Part shown: positions 42,824 to 52,579 of the stretch, piece after piece | Position numbering within the stretch: the first letter of the stretch is position 1 | How the letters are laid out: each line of letters opens with the position of its first letter | DNA from: Solwaraspora sp. WMMD791 | GTDB taxonomy: Bacteria; Actinomycetota; Actinomycetes; Mycobacteriales; Micromonosporaceae | Direction of reading: 5' to 3' | Assembly (NCBI RefSeq): GCF_029581195.1 | Contig: NZ_CP120737.1 | Span: forward strand, 6,177,001 to 6,241,000 | Length of the DNA: 64,000 nucleotides | Position numbers and translations under genes: made by a program | Notes under the pieces: generated by a model | What the model saw: the letters and a program-made list of their open reading frames with translations, nothing else | What the model was told of the DNA's origin: nothing | The model's database searches: none

Positions 42824-45379
42824 CTACACCGTCACCAGGGTGCTCAGGCCCGGCTCGTCGGCTTCCTCGGTGCCGAGCTGGTCGACCCGACCGGCGGCCC
42901 GCAGATCGTCGGCGACGCCGCCGAGTGCGACCAGCATCGCCGGCTCGGCGCGGACCAGGACCTTCGAGACGTCCGCCCGCATGGACAGCTTCGCTTCCGA
43001 CTTGGCTTTGCGGATCGCGGCGATCACCTGGCTGGCGACGGTCAACGCGGTGGCGTCGGCGCCATCGACCGCCGTACGCAGCTCGTCACCCGTCGGCCAG
43101 GCGGCCCGGTGCACCGTGCCGGTGCGCCACCAGGACCACACTTCCTCGGCGACGAAGGGCAGGAACGGCGCGAACAGCCGCAGCAGCGTGGCCAGGGCGG
43201 TGGTCAGCGCCGCGCGGGCGGACTCGGCCGGGGCGGAGCCGCGTTCGCCGTACCCCCGGCTCTTGGCCAGCTCCAGGTAGTCGTCGCAGAACCGCCAGAA
43301 GAACTGCTCGATGCGCTCCAGGGCGCGGGCGTAGTCGTAGCCGTCCAGCGCGGTCGTGGCGTCGTCGACCACGCTGGCCAGCTCCGCCAGCATCGCCCGG
43401 TCCAGCGCTTCGGTCACGGTGGCCGATTCGGCGGGAGCACCCAGGCCGAGCACGAACCGGCTGGCGTTGAGGATCTTCATCGCGAGCCGGCGACCGACCT
43501 TCATCTGCCCGGTGTCGAACGCGGTGTCGGTGCCGGGCCGGCCGTTGACCGCCCAGTAGCGGGCCGCGTCGGATCCGTACTCCTCCAGCAGCGCCAGCGG
43601 AGTGACGACGTTGCCCTTGGATTTCGACATCTTCTTGCGGTCCGGATCCAGGACCCAGCCGGAGATCGCGGCGTGCGACCAGGGCAGGCTGTCATGCTCC
43701 AGATGCGACCGTACGACGCTGGAGAACAGCCAGGTCCGGATGATCTCGTGCGCCTGGGGGCGCAGGTCCATCGGGAACACCCGCTGGAACAGGTCGTCGT
43801 CGGTGCCCCACTTGCCGGCGATCTGTGGGGTCAGCGAGGACGTCGCCCAGGTGTCCATGACGTCCGGGTCGCCGACGAAGCCACCGGGGGTTCCCCGCTG
43901 CCCGGCCTGGTAGCCCGGCGGGGTGTCCACGCTGGGGTCCACCGGCAGCATCGCCTCGTCAGGCAGGATCGGCTGGTCGAGGACCGGCTCGCCGTGCTCG
44001 TCGAGGGGATACCAGACCGGGATCGGCACGCCGAAGAACCGCTGCCGGCTGACCAACCAGTCCCCGGTCAGGCCGCCGACCCAGCTTTCGTAGCGGGCCC
44101 GCATGTACTCCGGCTGCCAGGCCAGCTCCCGGCCCCGGCTCAACAGAACCTCCCGCAGCTCGGGTTCCCGACCCCCGTTGCGCAGGTACCACTGCCGGGT
44201 CGTGACGATCTCCAGCGGCTTGTCGCCGCGCTCGTAGAACTTCACCGGATGCGTGATCTTCTCCGGCTCGCCGACCAGGTCGCCGCAGGCGCGCAACAGC
44301 TCCACCACCCGTTCCCGGGCGGTGTGCATGGTGGCCCCGACCAGCTGGGCGTAGACCGTGCGTCCCTGCGGGTCGTCCAGGCCGGGCGGCGGGTCGGCCA
44401 GCACGCGGCCGTCCCGGCCGACGATCGGCCGGGTGGCCAGCCGCAGCTCGCGCCACCACAGCACGTCGGTCAGGTCGCCGAAGGTGCAGATCATGGCGAT
44501 GCCGGTGCCCTTGTCGGGGGCCGCGAGCCGGTGCGCGGTGACCGGGACCTCGACCCCGAACAGCGGGGAACGGACGGTGGTGCCGACCAGGTCGCGGTAC
44601 CGCTCGTCGTCCGGGTGCGCCACCAGCGCCACGCACGCCGGCAGCAGCTCCGGTCGGGTCGTCATGATGTGCACCGGGGTGCCGTCCGGCCGGTGGAACG
44701 CCACCCGATGGTGCGCCCCGGGCCGCTCCCGGTCCTCCAGCTCCGCCTGGGCGACGGCGGTCCGGTAGGTGACGTCCCAGAGCGTCGGCGCCTCCGACAG
44801 GTACGCCTCACCGCGCGTGACGTTGCGCAGAAACGCCCGCTGCGACACCCGCCGTGAGTCGGCGTCGATGGTCTGATAGGTCAGCTGCCAGTCGACCGAC
44901 AGCCCCAGCCGCCGCCACAGCTGCTCGAACACCTGCTCGTCGGCGACCGTCAGCCGCTCGCACAACTCGATGAAGTTGCGCCGGGACACGCCGAGCTCCG
45001 ACGTGCCGGGCCGCTCCGGTGGAGTGAAGTCCGGGTCGTACGGCAGGGACGGGTCGCAGCGCACCCCGAAGAAGTTCTGCACCCGACGCTCGGTGGGTAG
45101 GCCGTTGTCGTCCCAGCCCATCGGATAGAACACCGCCTTGCCCCGCATCCGCTGATAGCGGGCGATGACGTCGGTGTGGGTGTACGAGAACACGTGACCG
45201 ACGTGCAGCGACCCGCTCACCGTGGGCGGCGGCGTGTCGATGGCGTACACCCCGGCCCGGTCGGCGGACCGGTCGAACCGGTATACGCCCTGCTCCTCCC
45301 AGCGACGCGCCCACTTGTCTTCCAGCCCGTTCAACGACGGTGCCGACGGCACGGCGAAGCCCGCAGAGGTGTCAGTCAT
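42824..45379 (-). CDS. valS: Valyl-tRNA synthetase, archaeal-like type
   Basis: An 851-residue class I synthetase that charges tRNA-Val. The HIGH-equivalent is GSLHVGHV (about residues 56-63), KMSKSKG lies near 583-589, and the CP1 editing domain (TRPELLPACVALVAHPDDERY) removes Thr-tRNA. TPPPTVSGSLHVGHVFSYTH and GWDDNGLPTERR match the archaeal/alpha-proteobacterial style of ValRS rather than the common bacterial form with PPPNVTG and DHAGIATQ. It may be the only ValRS or a second, inhibitor-tolerant copy. The C-terminal coiled-coil arm of many bacterial ValRS appears absent. Confidence 0.92.
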   Translation of the reverse strand: MTDTSAGFAVPSAPSLNGLEDKWARRWEEQGVYRFDRSADRAGVYAIDTPPPTVSGSLHVGHVFSYTHTDVIARYQRMRGKAVFYPMGWDDNGLPTERRVQNFFGVRCDPSLPYDPDFTPPERPGTSELGVSRRNFIELCERLTVADEQVFEQLWRRLGLSVDWQLTYQTIDADSRRVSQRAFLRNVTRGEAYLSEAPTLWDVTYRTAVAQAELEDRERPGAHHRVAFHRPDGTPVHIMTTRPELLPACVALVAHPDDERYRDLVGTTVRSPLFGVEVPVTAHRLAAPDKGTGIAMICTFGDLTDVLWWRELRLATRPIVGRDGRVLADPPPGLDDPQGRTVYAQLVGATMHTARERVVELLRACGDLVGEPEKITHPVKFYERGDKPLEIVTTRQWYLRNGGREPELREVLLSRGRELAWQPEYMRARYESWVGGLTGDWLVSRQRFFGVPIPVWYPLDEHGEPVLDQPILPDEAMLPVDPSVDTPPGYQAGQRGTPGGFVGDPDVMDTWATSSLTPQIAGKWGTDDDLFQRVFPMDLRPQAHEIIRTWLFSSVVRSHLEHDSLPWSHAAISGWVLDPDRKKMSKSKGNVVTPLALLEEYGSDAARYWAVNGRPGTDTAFDTGQMKVGRRLAMKILNASRFVLGLGAPAESATVTEALDRAMLAELASVVDDATTALDGYDYARALERIEQFFWRFCDDYLELAKSRGYGERGSAPAESARAALTTALATLLRLFAPFLPFVAEEVWSWWRTGTVHRAAWPTGDELRTAVDGADATALTVASQVIAAIRKAKSEAKLSMRADVSKVLVRAEPAMLVALGGVADDLRAAGRVDQLGTEEADEPGLSTLVTV

Positions 45380-45471
45380 AGCTGCTCATGCTACGGGTGG
45401 CCGCCGGACGCCCGACAAAGAATTTCAGTGCGCCTGCCGGGTCCGGGAGCGTCCAGCGGACCGCGCGGCGA

Positions 45472-45505
45472 CAGCCGCCACTTCCAGGTGCGGAAGTGGC
45501 GGCTG
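45472..45505. terminator. Hairpin between valS and the lectin-esterase gene
   Basis: A perfect 14-bp stem (45472-45485 with 45492-45505, six-base loop). No poly-T follows. It lies 93 bases upstream of the valS start, after the end of the esterase gene transcribed toward it, so it probably terminates the carbohydrate operon. Confidence 0.6.
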
Positions 45506-45534
45506 CCACCCGCCGCCGGCGGGTGCCCGCGCCG

Positions 45535-45590
45535 GGGCGAGCTCAGGAGACCGCGGGCGAGCTCAGGAGATCGCGGGCGAGCTCAGGAGA
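45535..45590. repeat. 20-bp tandem repeat, three copies, spanning a stop codon
   Basis: The core GGGCGAGCTCAGGAGA recurs at 45535, 45555 and 45575 with a period of 20. The third copy contains the stop codon of the esterase gene (complement of 45583-45585). Confidence 0.92.
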
Positions 45591-46971
45591 ACTGTGCGAA
45601 GAAGCGCCAGATCTCGCCCTTGGTCCAGGTCGTCACGCCGCTCTCGCCGTACGTTCCGTCCACCGGGCCCGGCATGTGCCCGTTGTCGAACGCTGCCCAC
45701 TGCACTGGATAGCCGGCCCGGCATCCGGAGTAGGCGGTGGTGATGTGCGTGCGGCTGCCTGCTCCCGGCTCGGGCGGGTTCTGGAAGGTGCACCCGTTGT
45801 TGCGGACGAAGGTGTCCCGCAGTGAACGTCCCTGGCCGATGCTGAGGACGTTGTCGGAGATGCCGTGCAGCCCGAAGTACGCGATGGGCTGGCTACCGCC
45901 GCTGCACCCGCTGATCTGCGCACCGGAGATCACCGCGACGGCCCGGAAGACATCGGCCCGTGCGCACGCCAGGGCGTAACTCATTCCTCCACCCCAGCTG
46001 AAACCGAGGGCGAAACGTTGCCGCGGGTTGACGCAGAGCCCGCTTTCGATGCGCCTGATCATGTCGTCGACGAACGTGACGTCCTCACCTCCGTTGTTCG
46101 CCCAGCCGTTGCCGAACCCCTGCGGGGCGACCAGGATCGCGCTGTTGTTCGACTGTTCCTGCTGGCCGTAGTAGGACCAGGCGGCCCCGCTGGTGCCGCC
46201 GGAGGAGATCTCCTGCATGGTGCCGCCGCGCCAGTGGAAGGCAAAGATCAGGCGGTACGGGTTGTTGCTGTTGTAGTTGGCCGGTACCCGCAGGATGAAC
46301 TGCCGGTTCTGGCCGTTGCTCTGGATCGTGTGGGTGCCGCTGGACAGCGTCGGGGCCCGTCCGCACCCGCTGTCGCCCGGTGGTGGCGGGTTGCCGCCAC
46401 CGTCGACGCGGACGAGTTGCCACTGCTGGTTGGTGCCGTTCCAGTCGGCGTACTGCACGATGTTGGCGCCGTCGGTGGTGGCGGCACCCTGCACCTCGAC
46501 GGCCTTGCCGCTGTGCCGGCTGATCAACCGGACGTGACCGCCGTCGGAGTCGGCCAGCCGGAACTGCTGGTTGGTGCCGTTGGTGTCGGCCCACTGCACG
46601 ATCGCGCCGCCGTCGGCGGTCGACCAGTTGTACACGTCGAGCACCTTGCCCGAGTGCCGGGACTTCAGCCGGTAGTAGCCGCCGCCGGAATCCACGAACT
46701 GCCACTGCTGGTTGGCGCCGTCGTTGCGGGTCCACTGGCTGATCCGCGCGCCGTCGTTGGTGGCCAACCCGTAGAGGTCGAGCGCCTTGCCGCTGTTCCG
46801 GTTGACCAGGACGTACCAGGCGCTGGTGTCCACGGTCGCCGCGGCTGCCGGCGTCGCGTGTCCGGCGATCAGCGCGCCGGCGGCCAGGACGGTGGCGGTC
46901 GCCGCAGCCAGCACTGACCGCCAGCGGAGTCCGGGTGGCGCGACGGGTCGCGCCGCGCTGCTGAGCTTCAT
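45583..46971 (-). CDS. Secreted esterase (PHB-depolymerase/feruloyl-esterase type) with N-terminal ricin-type lectin
   Basis: A 462-residue exported enzyme. A signal peptide (to about 45) precedes a ricin-B/CBM13 trefoil with three QxW repeats (about 48-185: NQQWQFVDSG, NQQFRLADSD, NQQWQLVRVD), a Gly/Pro linker and an alpha/beta-hydrolase domain. The nucleophile Ser is in ALGFSWGGGMSYALA, the general acid region in GISDNV and the catalytic His in FDNGHMPGP. It likely releases acyl groups such as ferulate from plant polysaccharides, or cleaves polyesters. It follows the giant ThuA protein by 41 bases in the same operon. Confidence 0.88.
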   Translation of the reverse strand: MKLSSAARPVAPPGLRWRSVLAAATATVLAAGALIAGHATPAAAATVDTSAWYVLVNRNSGKALDLYGLATNDGARISQWTRNDGANQQWQFVDSGGGYYRLKSRHSGKVLDVYNWSTADGGAIVQWADTNGTNQQFRLADSDGGHVRLISRHSGKAVEVQGAATTDGANIVQYADWNGTNQQWQLVRVDGGGNPPPPGDSGCGRAPTLSSGTHTIQSNGQNRQFILRVPANYNSNNPYRLIFAFHWRGGTMQEISSGGTSGAAWSYYGQQEQSNNSAILVAPQGFGNGWANNGGEDVTFVDDMIRRIESGLCVNPRQRFALGFSWGGGMSYALACARADVFRAVAVISGAQISGCSGGSQPIAYFGLHGISDNVLSIGQGRSLRDTFVRNNGCTFQNPPEPGAGSRTHITTAYSGCRAGYPVQWAAFDNGHMPGPVDGTYGESGVTTWTKGEIWRFFAQFS

Positions 46972-47012
46972 GGTCTGCTCCAATCGTTGGTTGCCTCGGC
47001 GGTCGCGGTGCG

Positions 47013-50000
47013 TCAGGCCTGGCTGAACCGCCACTGCTGGTTGAGGCCGGCGTGGCAGTTCCATTGGATGAGGCGAGCGCCGTCGCTGGTGGCGGCGCCG
47101 TTGACGTCCAGGCACAACCCGCTCGGTACGCTGCGTACCGTGTAGACCCCACTGGTGCCGGTCGGGGTGACGGTGAACCGCTGCTGGTTGCTGTTGTTGC
47201 AGGTGGCCTGCTGAAGGAAGGCGCCGGCGCTGGTGGAGCCGCCGATGACCTCCGCACACTTGCCACTGTGGACAGCGCGGAGGTAGACCGCGCCGCCACC
47301 GGCGTCCACGGCTGCCCACTTCTGGTTGTTTCCGCCGGTCGCCGCCCATTGGTGGATCTGGGCCCCATCGGCGGTGGAGACACCGTTGACGTCCATCAGC
47401 TTGCCGCTGTGCTGCGCGGCCAGCGTCCACGTCCTGCCGGCCACCCCGTCGCCCGGAGGATCGCCGGGGTCGACCGGCTGGCCCACTCCGGCACCGCCGA
47501 AGGTGAACGAGTCCAGGTCGAACCAGTTGTTCGCGCTGCCCTTGAACACCATGTACAGGGTGTGGCTGCCCGCCAGGGCGGTGACGTTCACTGGGGACGT
47601 GGACTGGTAGTTGTCCCAGCCGCCGGTGCTCGGCACCGGTGTGGTGGCCAGCAGTGTACCGGTCGGTGAGCCGGCGCGTAGTTCGATCGTGCCGCCGCCG
47701 GACGGCGACGACAGCCGGTAGCTGACAGTGGTGATGCCGGACAGGCTCATCGGGGTGAACGCCACCCAGTCGTTGTTGGAGATGTCCCCGATGCGTTTGC
47801 CGCTCTCCGCGCCGGCCTGGTCGATGATCCGGGTGCCGGACTGGCTGCTGTGGTACTCGGCCTGCTTGTGTTTCGGCTGGAGGATCACCTTCGCGTAACC
47901 GGTCAGGGGTGCGGCACCACCGTTGCCGCCGTCGTCGGTGTAGCGGGCGTTGAGCGCGTAGAACAGATTGGCCCCGTCCGGGTGCCCGCCGAGCAGTTCG
48001 GTACGGATCGTTCCCGAGCAGCCCGGGTAGTCGGTGGTCTCGTGCTCGTGGTCGTCGTGACCGAGTGCCGGGTTGACGAACACCTTGGCGCAGTCGACCG
48101 GGGCACCGCCCGGGTCGGAGACGGTGACCGTGTACGACACCTGGTCGCCGAAGGTGAGCATGCCGCCATTGGCCGGTGCGGTGATGGTGACCACCGGCGC
48201 GGTGTTGCCGACGGTGATGTTGACGTTGGCGAAGGCCGTCCGGCCGGTGTTGTCCGTGACCGTCAGCTGCGCGGTGTAGTTGCCGTTGGTGGTGTAGACG
48301 TGTGACGGGTTGGCCGCGGTCGAGGTGCCGCCGTCGCCGAAGGTCCACTGGTAGCTGAGTGTGTCGCCGGGGTCGGGGTCGGCCGATCCGGCGCTACTGA
48401 ACTGGACCGTCAGTGGCGCGTACCCGTTGGTCGGCGTACCGGTCGCCTTGGCGATCGGTGACCGCCCGCCCTGGACGTAGTCGATCCGGTAGAGACCGGA
48501 GTCGTTGTTGCCGCCGCCGAAGTTGGTGCCCCACTCCAGCAGGTACAGCGAGCCGTCTGGACCGAACTGCATGTCCATCGGCTTTTTGAACTCCGCGCCG
48601 GGCAGGAACGGGTTGGTGCGGGTCACCGCGGTCGCGGAGTCGAAGTGCACCTCCTTGACGTAGCTGCGTGACCACTCGTAGAAGAAGTGCACCCCGTCGT
48701 AGTAGGGCGGGAACTTCGTGTCGGACGGGTTCGTCGGGTCGTACCGGTAGACCGGCCCGCCCATCGGCCCGGAGCCGCCGGCGCCGAGCTCCGGGAAGGT
48801 CGGCGAGGTGCCGTTGCCGTACCACATGTTGGGCGCGACGACCGGACGGAGGTTGGTCAGGCCGGTGTTGTTGGGCGAGTTGTTGACCGGGGCGGTGCAG
48901 TTGAACTTCGCGCCGACGGCACCGGTGTCCGGGTTGTACGGCGCGTAGGGCTGGTTGTCGCCGTGGCAGAACGGCCAGCCGTAGTTGCCGGGCGACTTGA
49001 TCACATTGAGTTCGACCAGGCCCTCGGGACCACGGTTGGTGGTGGGTGGGTTGCGGTCGGGTCCGTAGTCGGCCAGGTACACCCAGCCGGTGGCCGGGTC
49101 GATAGAGAAGCGGAACGGGTTGCGGAAGCCCATCGCGTAGATTTCCGGTCGGGTGGATGCCGTTCCCTGGGGGTAGAGGTTCCCGGCCGGAACGGTGTAG
49201 CCGCCGCCCGCCGACGGCCGGATCCGCAGCAGCTTCCCGCGCAGGTCGTTGGTGTTGCCGGCGGTCCGGGCCGCGTCGAGCATGTGCTTGCCCGGCCGCC
49301 AGTCCAGCGGGGCGTAGCCCTGCCAGGCCGGATCGAGGTTCGGCGCGACGTCGTCGCCGGTGCCGATGTACAGGTTGCCGTCCGGGCCGAACCGCAGGTA
49401 GCCGCCGGTGTGGCCGGGTTCGGGGAAGGTCCGGTCGCGGTACGCCGGGATGTCGATGATGGTGACCTGGCTGGCCATGTTCAACGTGTCACCGGTCAGG
49501 GTGAACCGGGAGACCCGGTTGATGTCCGTGGAGCTGTTCGCCGGCGAGTGGTACAGGTAGACGTACCCGTTGCTGGCGAAGTCCGGGTCCAGCGCGAGCC
49601 CCGTCAGGCCGTCCTCGCCGCCGGTGTAGACACTCAGGGTGCCGGCGGTGACCGTGCTGTTCGTGCTCGGCTTGAAGATCTTCACCTGGCCGCCGCGTTG
49701 GACGTAGAGCACCCGGCCGTCCGGTGCCACCGCCAGCGCCATCGGGTCGACGGTGTTGCTGTCCAGGGTGCGCTTGTCGAAGTTGTTCCACACGGTGCCG
49801 CCGCAGTCGCCGGGTTCGTTGCCGGCGGCCCACTTGACGCCACCGAGCACGTGGTCGCGGAAGAGGGGCTCGCTGTACGACTCGATGGCGTGTCCCATGG
49901 CGGTGGCCCAGACCCGGCCGCCTCCGGCGTTGCGGCACCAGGAGATCGGGTGGTCCGGGCCCATCGCCTGGGAACCGGGGTTGTAGGTCCGCTCGTCGGC

Positions 50001-50579
50001 GGTCACCAGCACGTGCACCGCGCCGCGTGGGTTGGCGTTGAAGTTGTACCACTCCTCGCTGCGGTTCCAGCGGTCCGGCAGGCTGGCCGTCGACGGGTGC
50101 TTCTTGTCGGCGACGATGGCGGTGCCCGGCAGGACCCCGGGGGAGTGCTCGGTCATGTGCACGCCACCGTTGATGGTCTGGTCCCACCACGGGTACTCGC
50201 CCTCGATGTTCATGTCGGTGGCGTTGTGGACAGCGGCGATGCCCTTTCCGCTGGCGAGGTACCCCTCCACCGCCTGGCGCTGCGCCGGCGAGGTCCAGAT
50301 CATGCCGGAGGTCTGGAACATGATGAGGACGTCGAAGGTGGCCAGGTTGGCCGCGGTGAAGACGTTCGAGTCCTCGCTGTGCACCAGTTCGAAGTTGTTG
50401 GCTGCCGCCTGCTGCTGGAACATGGCGATGCCGGCGGGGATCGAGTCGTGTCGGTATCCGACGGTCTTGGTGAACAGCAGGGCGCGGAAGGCCGGGGCGG
50501 CCGCCGCCGCCGGATTGACCAGCGCGAGCGCCATGACCAGGCCCGCGATCACGCCGATGATGGTGGTGCTGCGACGCAT
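47013..50579 (-). CDS. Giant secreted ThuA / PQQ-type sugar dehydrogenase / PKD / CBM6 / ricin-lectin protein
   Basis: An exported protein of 1188 residues. Order: signal peptide (about 1-27); ThuA-like class I amidotransferase-fold domain (about 30-240: FTKTVGYRHDSIPAG, GKGIAAVHNATDMN); six-bladed glucose/sorbosone dehydrogenase-type propeller (about 260-690: LALDPDFASNGYVYLYHS, DLRGKLLRI, YAMGFRNPFRFSID); PKD domain (YQWTFGDGGTST); a linker with HDDHEHE; CBM6 (about 905-1030); ricin-B lectin with QxW repeats (about 1050-1188). It probably binds and oxidises glycans outside the cell. ATG follows GAGGAG. It is divergent from the sugar importer. Confidence 0.88.
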   Translation of the reverse strand: MRRSTTIIGVIAGLVMALALVNPAAAAAPAFRALLFTKTVGYRHDSIPAGIAMFQQQAAANNFELVHSEDSNVFTAANLATFDVLIMFQTSGMIWTSPAQRQAVEGYLASGKGIAAVHNATDMNIEGEYPWWDQTINGGVHMTEHSPGVLPGTAIVADKKHPSTASLPDRWNRSEEWYNFNANPRGAVHVLVTADERTYNPGSQAMGPDHPISWCRNAGGGRVWATAMGHAIESYSEPLFRDHVLGGVKWAAGNEPGDCGGTVWNNFDKRTLDSNTVDPMALAVAPDGRVLYVQRGGQVKIFKPSTNSTVTAGTLSVYTGGEDGLTGLALDPDFASNGYVYLYHSPANSSTDINRVSRFTLTGDTLNMASQVTIIDIPAYRDRTFPEPGHTGGYLRFGPDGNLYIGTGDDVAPNLDPAWQGYAPLDWRPGKHMLDAARTAGNTNDLRGKLLRIRPSAGGGYTVPAGNLYPQGTASTRPEIYAMGFRNPFRFSIDPATGWVYLADYGPDRNPPTTNRGPEGLVELNVIKSPGNYGWPFCHGDNQPYAPYNPDTGAVGAKFNCTAPVNNSPNNTGLTNLRPVVAPNMWYGNGTSPTFPELGAGGSGPMGGPVYRYDPTNPSDTKFPPYYDGVHFFYEWSRSYVKEVHFDSATAVTRTNPFLPGAEFKKPMDMQFGPDGSLYLLEWGTNFGGGNNDSGLYRIDYVQGGRSPIAKATGTPTNGYAPLTVQFSSAGSADPDPGDTLSYQWTFGDGGTSTAANPSHVYTTNGNYTAQLTVTDNTGRTAFANVNITVGNTAPVVTITAPANGGMLTFGDQVSYTVTVSDPGGAPVDCAKVFVNPALGHDDHEHETTDYPGCSGTIRTELLGGHPDGANLFYALNARYTDDGGNGGAAPLTGYAKVILQPKHKQAEYHSSQSGTRIIDQAGAESGKRIGDISNNDWVAFTPMSLSGITTVSYRLSSPSGGGTIELRAGSPTGTLLATTPVPSTGGWDNYQSTSPVNVTALAGSHTLYMVFKGSANNWFDLDSFTFGGAGVGQPVDPGDPPGDGVAGRTWTLAAQHSGKLMDVNGVSTADGAQIHQWAATGGNNQKWAAVDAGGGAVYLRAVHSGKCAEVIGGSTSAGAFLQQATCNNSNQQRFTVTPTGTSGVYTVRSVPSGLCLDVNGAATSDGARLIQWNCHAGLNQQWRFSQA

Positions 50580-50645
50580 GCCGTCTCCTCGTTGGGGGCG
50601 GGGCAACAGGGGTGCGACCACGGCCGGCCACCCTCTCACCATCTA

Positions 50646-50659
50646 TCCGTAGCTACGGA
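50646..50659. promoter_or_regulatory. Perfect palindrome TCCGTAGCTACGGA in the divergent carbohydrate promoter region
   Basis: The 452-base gap 50580-51031 between the ThuA-dehydrogenase gene and the sugar importer carries no gene. The 14-base palindrome lies 67 bases upstream of the former start and has the even, CG-rich form of LacI- or ROK-type operators. The remainder is moderately AT-rich toward 50850-50960, probably the importer promoter. Confidence 0.4.
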
Positions 50660-51031
50660 AAGTGACGATGGGCTGAGTTGGCCTGATGGTCCGCCAGCGA
50701 TTGGCTGGCCCAGTTAGATGGTCGATCGTCGATGTTAGCGACAACACGCGCTGATGCCCTTCAGCGCCCTGGCGGCCCGGCAGCCAGCTTGAGGCAGCGT
50801 CGCTACGGCCGGCGGTCGGTCGAAAGTAGCTGCGAGTCCGGGGATTGCTAACTCATACCCAAGCACCTATCTTCATACGTGTGATGTTTCGGCTGTGTCA
50901 AGGAAAAGTTGCGCACGACAACATTTGCCGCCATGTCGCATGACACATGAAGTGCAGGCTATCGACTGCTGGCGATCGGTAGTCGATGGGCCGGGAGGGG
51001 GAGGCGCTACTTTGAGTGAGGATCGCTGGCG

Positions 51032-52579
51032 ATGATGGATCGACGTCCGGCCTCGTTGTTGGCCCTGCGGGGCATCGGCAAGTCCTTCCTCGGCACGCGG
51101 GTCCTCGACGGTGTCGACCTCGACGTCGCGCCGGGCGAGGTCCACGCTGTCGTCGGCGAGAACGGTGCCGGAAAGTCCACCCTCATGAAGATCGTCTCCG
51201 GTGGGTACGCCCCCGACGAGGGCACCATCGAATTCGCCGGCCGACGACGCGTGTTCGCCGGCCCACGGCACGCCCAGCAGGCCGGGATCGGCATCATCCA
51301 CCAGGAGTTCAACCTGCTGCCGGAGCGCACCGTCGCCGAGAACGTGTTCCTGGGCCACGAGCCGCTGCGGCGCGGCCTGGTCGACCGTCGACAGACCCGC
51401 GACCGCACCAGGCAACTGCTGGACGCCGTCGGCGAGGGAACACTGCCGGTCGACACCCCGGTGGGGCACCTCGGCGTGGCGCAGCAGCAGGTCGTCGAGA
51501 TCGTCAAGGCGCTGGCCCTCGACGCCCGGCTGCTCATCATGGACGAGCCCACCGCAGCCCTGGCCGACCACGAGGTGGAGCTGCTCTACCGACTGGTGCG
51601 CCGGCTGCAGGACCAGGGCATCGGTCTGCTCTACGTCTCGCACCGGCTCACCGAGGTCTTCGACCTGTCCAGCCGGATCACCGTCCTCAAGGACGGCCGC
51701 CGGGTGGAGACGCTGCGCACCGCCGAGACCACGGCCGAGGAGCTGGTGCGGCTCATGGTCGGTCGGGAGATGTCCAGTCTCTACCCCGACCGGGCCGGCA
51801 CCGTCGGCGGTCCCGTACGACTCGCTGTCCGGGGAGGGGGAAACCGGACGTTGCGCGACGTCGACCTGGACCTGCGCGCCGGGGAGGTGCTCGGCGTCGG
51901 GGGTCTGCAGGGCTCGGGACGATCGGCACTGGCCCGGGCGCTGTTCGGGGCGGTTCCGTTCACCACCGGAGAGGTCACGCTCGACGGCGTACCGGTGCGG
52001 ATCCGCTCCCCACGGGCGGCGATGCGGGCCGGAATCGCCTACGTCACCGAGGACCGCAAGGGCGAGGGCATCGTCGCCCGACAGTCGGTGCTCGACAACG
52101 CATTGCTCGCGGTGCGGGCGGTCGTCACCAGCCGGTCGCACCGCGCTGCCGGCCGGTCGCGCCGCGCCACCGGCGCCGCGCGTACTCATCGGGTCGGCCG
52201 GATCCGGCAGCTGCTCGCCGCCGTCGACCTGCGGGCCGCCGCCGAGGATCAGGAGATCCGCTTCCTGTCCGGCGGCAACCAGCAGAAGGTCGTGTTGGCG
52301 CGATGGCTCGCTACGGACCCGCTGGTCCTGCTCTTCGACGAACCGACCCGTGGCATCGACGTCGGCGCCAGATCGGCGATCCACCATCTCGTCCGCGGAC
52401 TCGCCCGTGACGGGGCCGCAGTGCTGATGATCTCCTCCGATCTGCCCGAGCTGATCGGCATGAGCGACCGGATCCTCGTCATGCGCGACGGGCGGGTCGC
52501 CGGTGAGCTGCCCGCCGGCGCGACCGAGCCCGACGTCGCGTCCCTCGCGGTCGGGACCGGACGGGAGACGGCGGCGTGA
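51032..52579 (+). CDS. Sugar ABC importer ATPase (RbsA/MglA type)
   Basis: A 515-residue duplicated ATPase powering a carbohydrate importer. The first domain has GENGAGKST (about residues 44-52) and LLIMDEPTAAL, with a divergent signature LGVAQQQ. The second has a degenerate Walker A, LQGSGRSAL, a full signature LSGGNQQKVVLARWL and LLFDEPTRGIDV. This asymmetry is normal for RbsA proteins. Two adjacent ATGs (51032, 51035) are possible starts. It leads an operon with two permeases, a binding protein and an epimerase; the next gene overlaps by GTGA. Confidence 0.93.
   Translation: MMDRRPASLLALRGIGKSFLGTRVLDGVDLDVAPGEVHAVVGENGAGKSTLMKIVSGGYAPDEGTIEFAGRRRVFAGPRHAQQAGIGIIHQEFNLLPERTVAENVFLGHEPLRRGLVDRRQTRDRTRQLLDAVGEGTLPVDTPVGHLGVAQQQVVEIVKALALDARLLIMDEPTAALADHEVELLYRLVRRLQDQGIGLLYVSHRLTEVFDLSSRITVLKDGRRVETLRTAETTAEELVRLMVGREMSSLYPDRAGTVGGPVRLAVRGGGNRTLRDVDLDLRAGEVLGVGGLQGSGRSALARALFGAVPFTTGEVTLDGVPVRIRSPRAAMRAGIAYVTEDRKGEGIVARQSVLDNALLAVRAVVTSRSHRAAGRSRRATGAARTHRVGRIRQLLAAVDLRAAAEDQEIRFLSGGNQQKVVLARWLATDPLVLLFDEPTRGIDVGARSAIHHLVRGLARDGAAVLMISSDLPELIGMSDRILVMRDGRVAGELPAGATEPDVASLAVGTGRETAA

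Noticed and set aside
48687-50717. Plus-strand frame of about 676 codons opposite the ThuA-dehydrogenase gene
   Set aside because: His/Val/Arg-rich shadow without motifs; the minus frame carries five domains in order.
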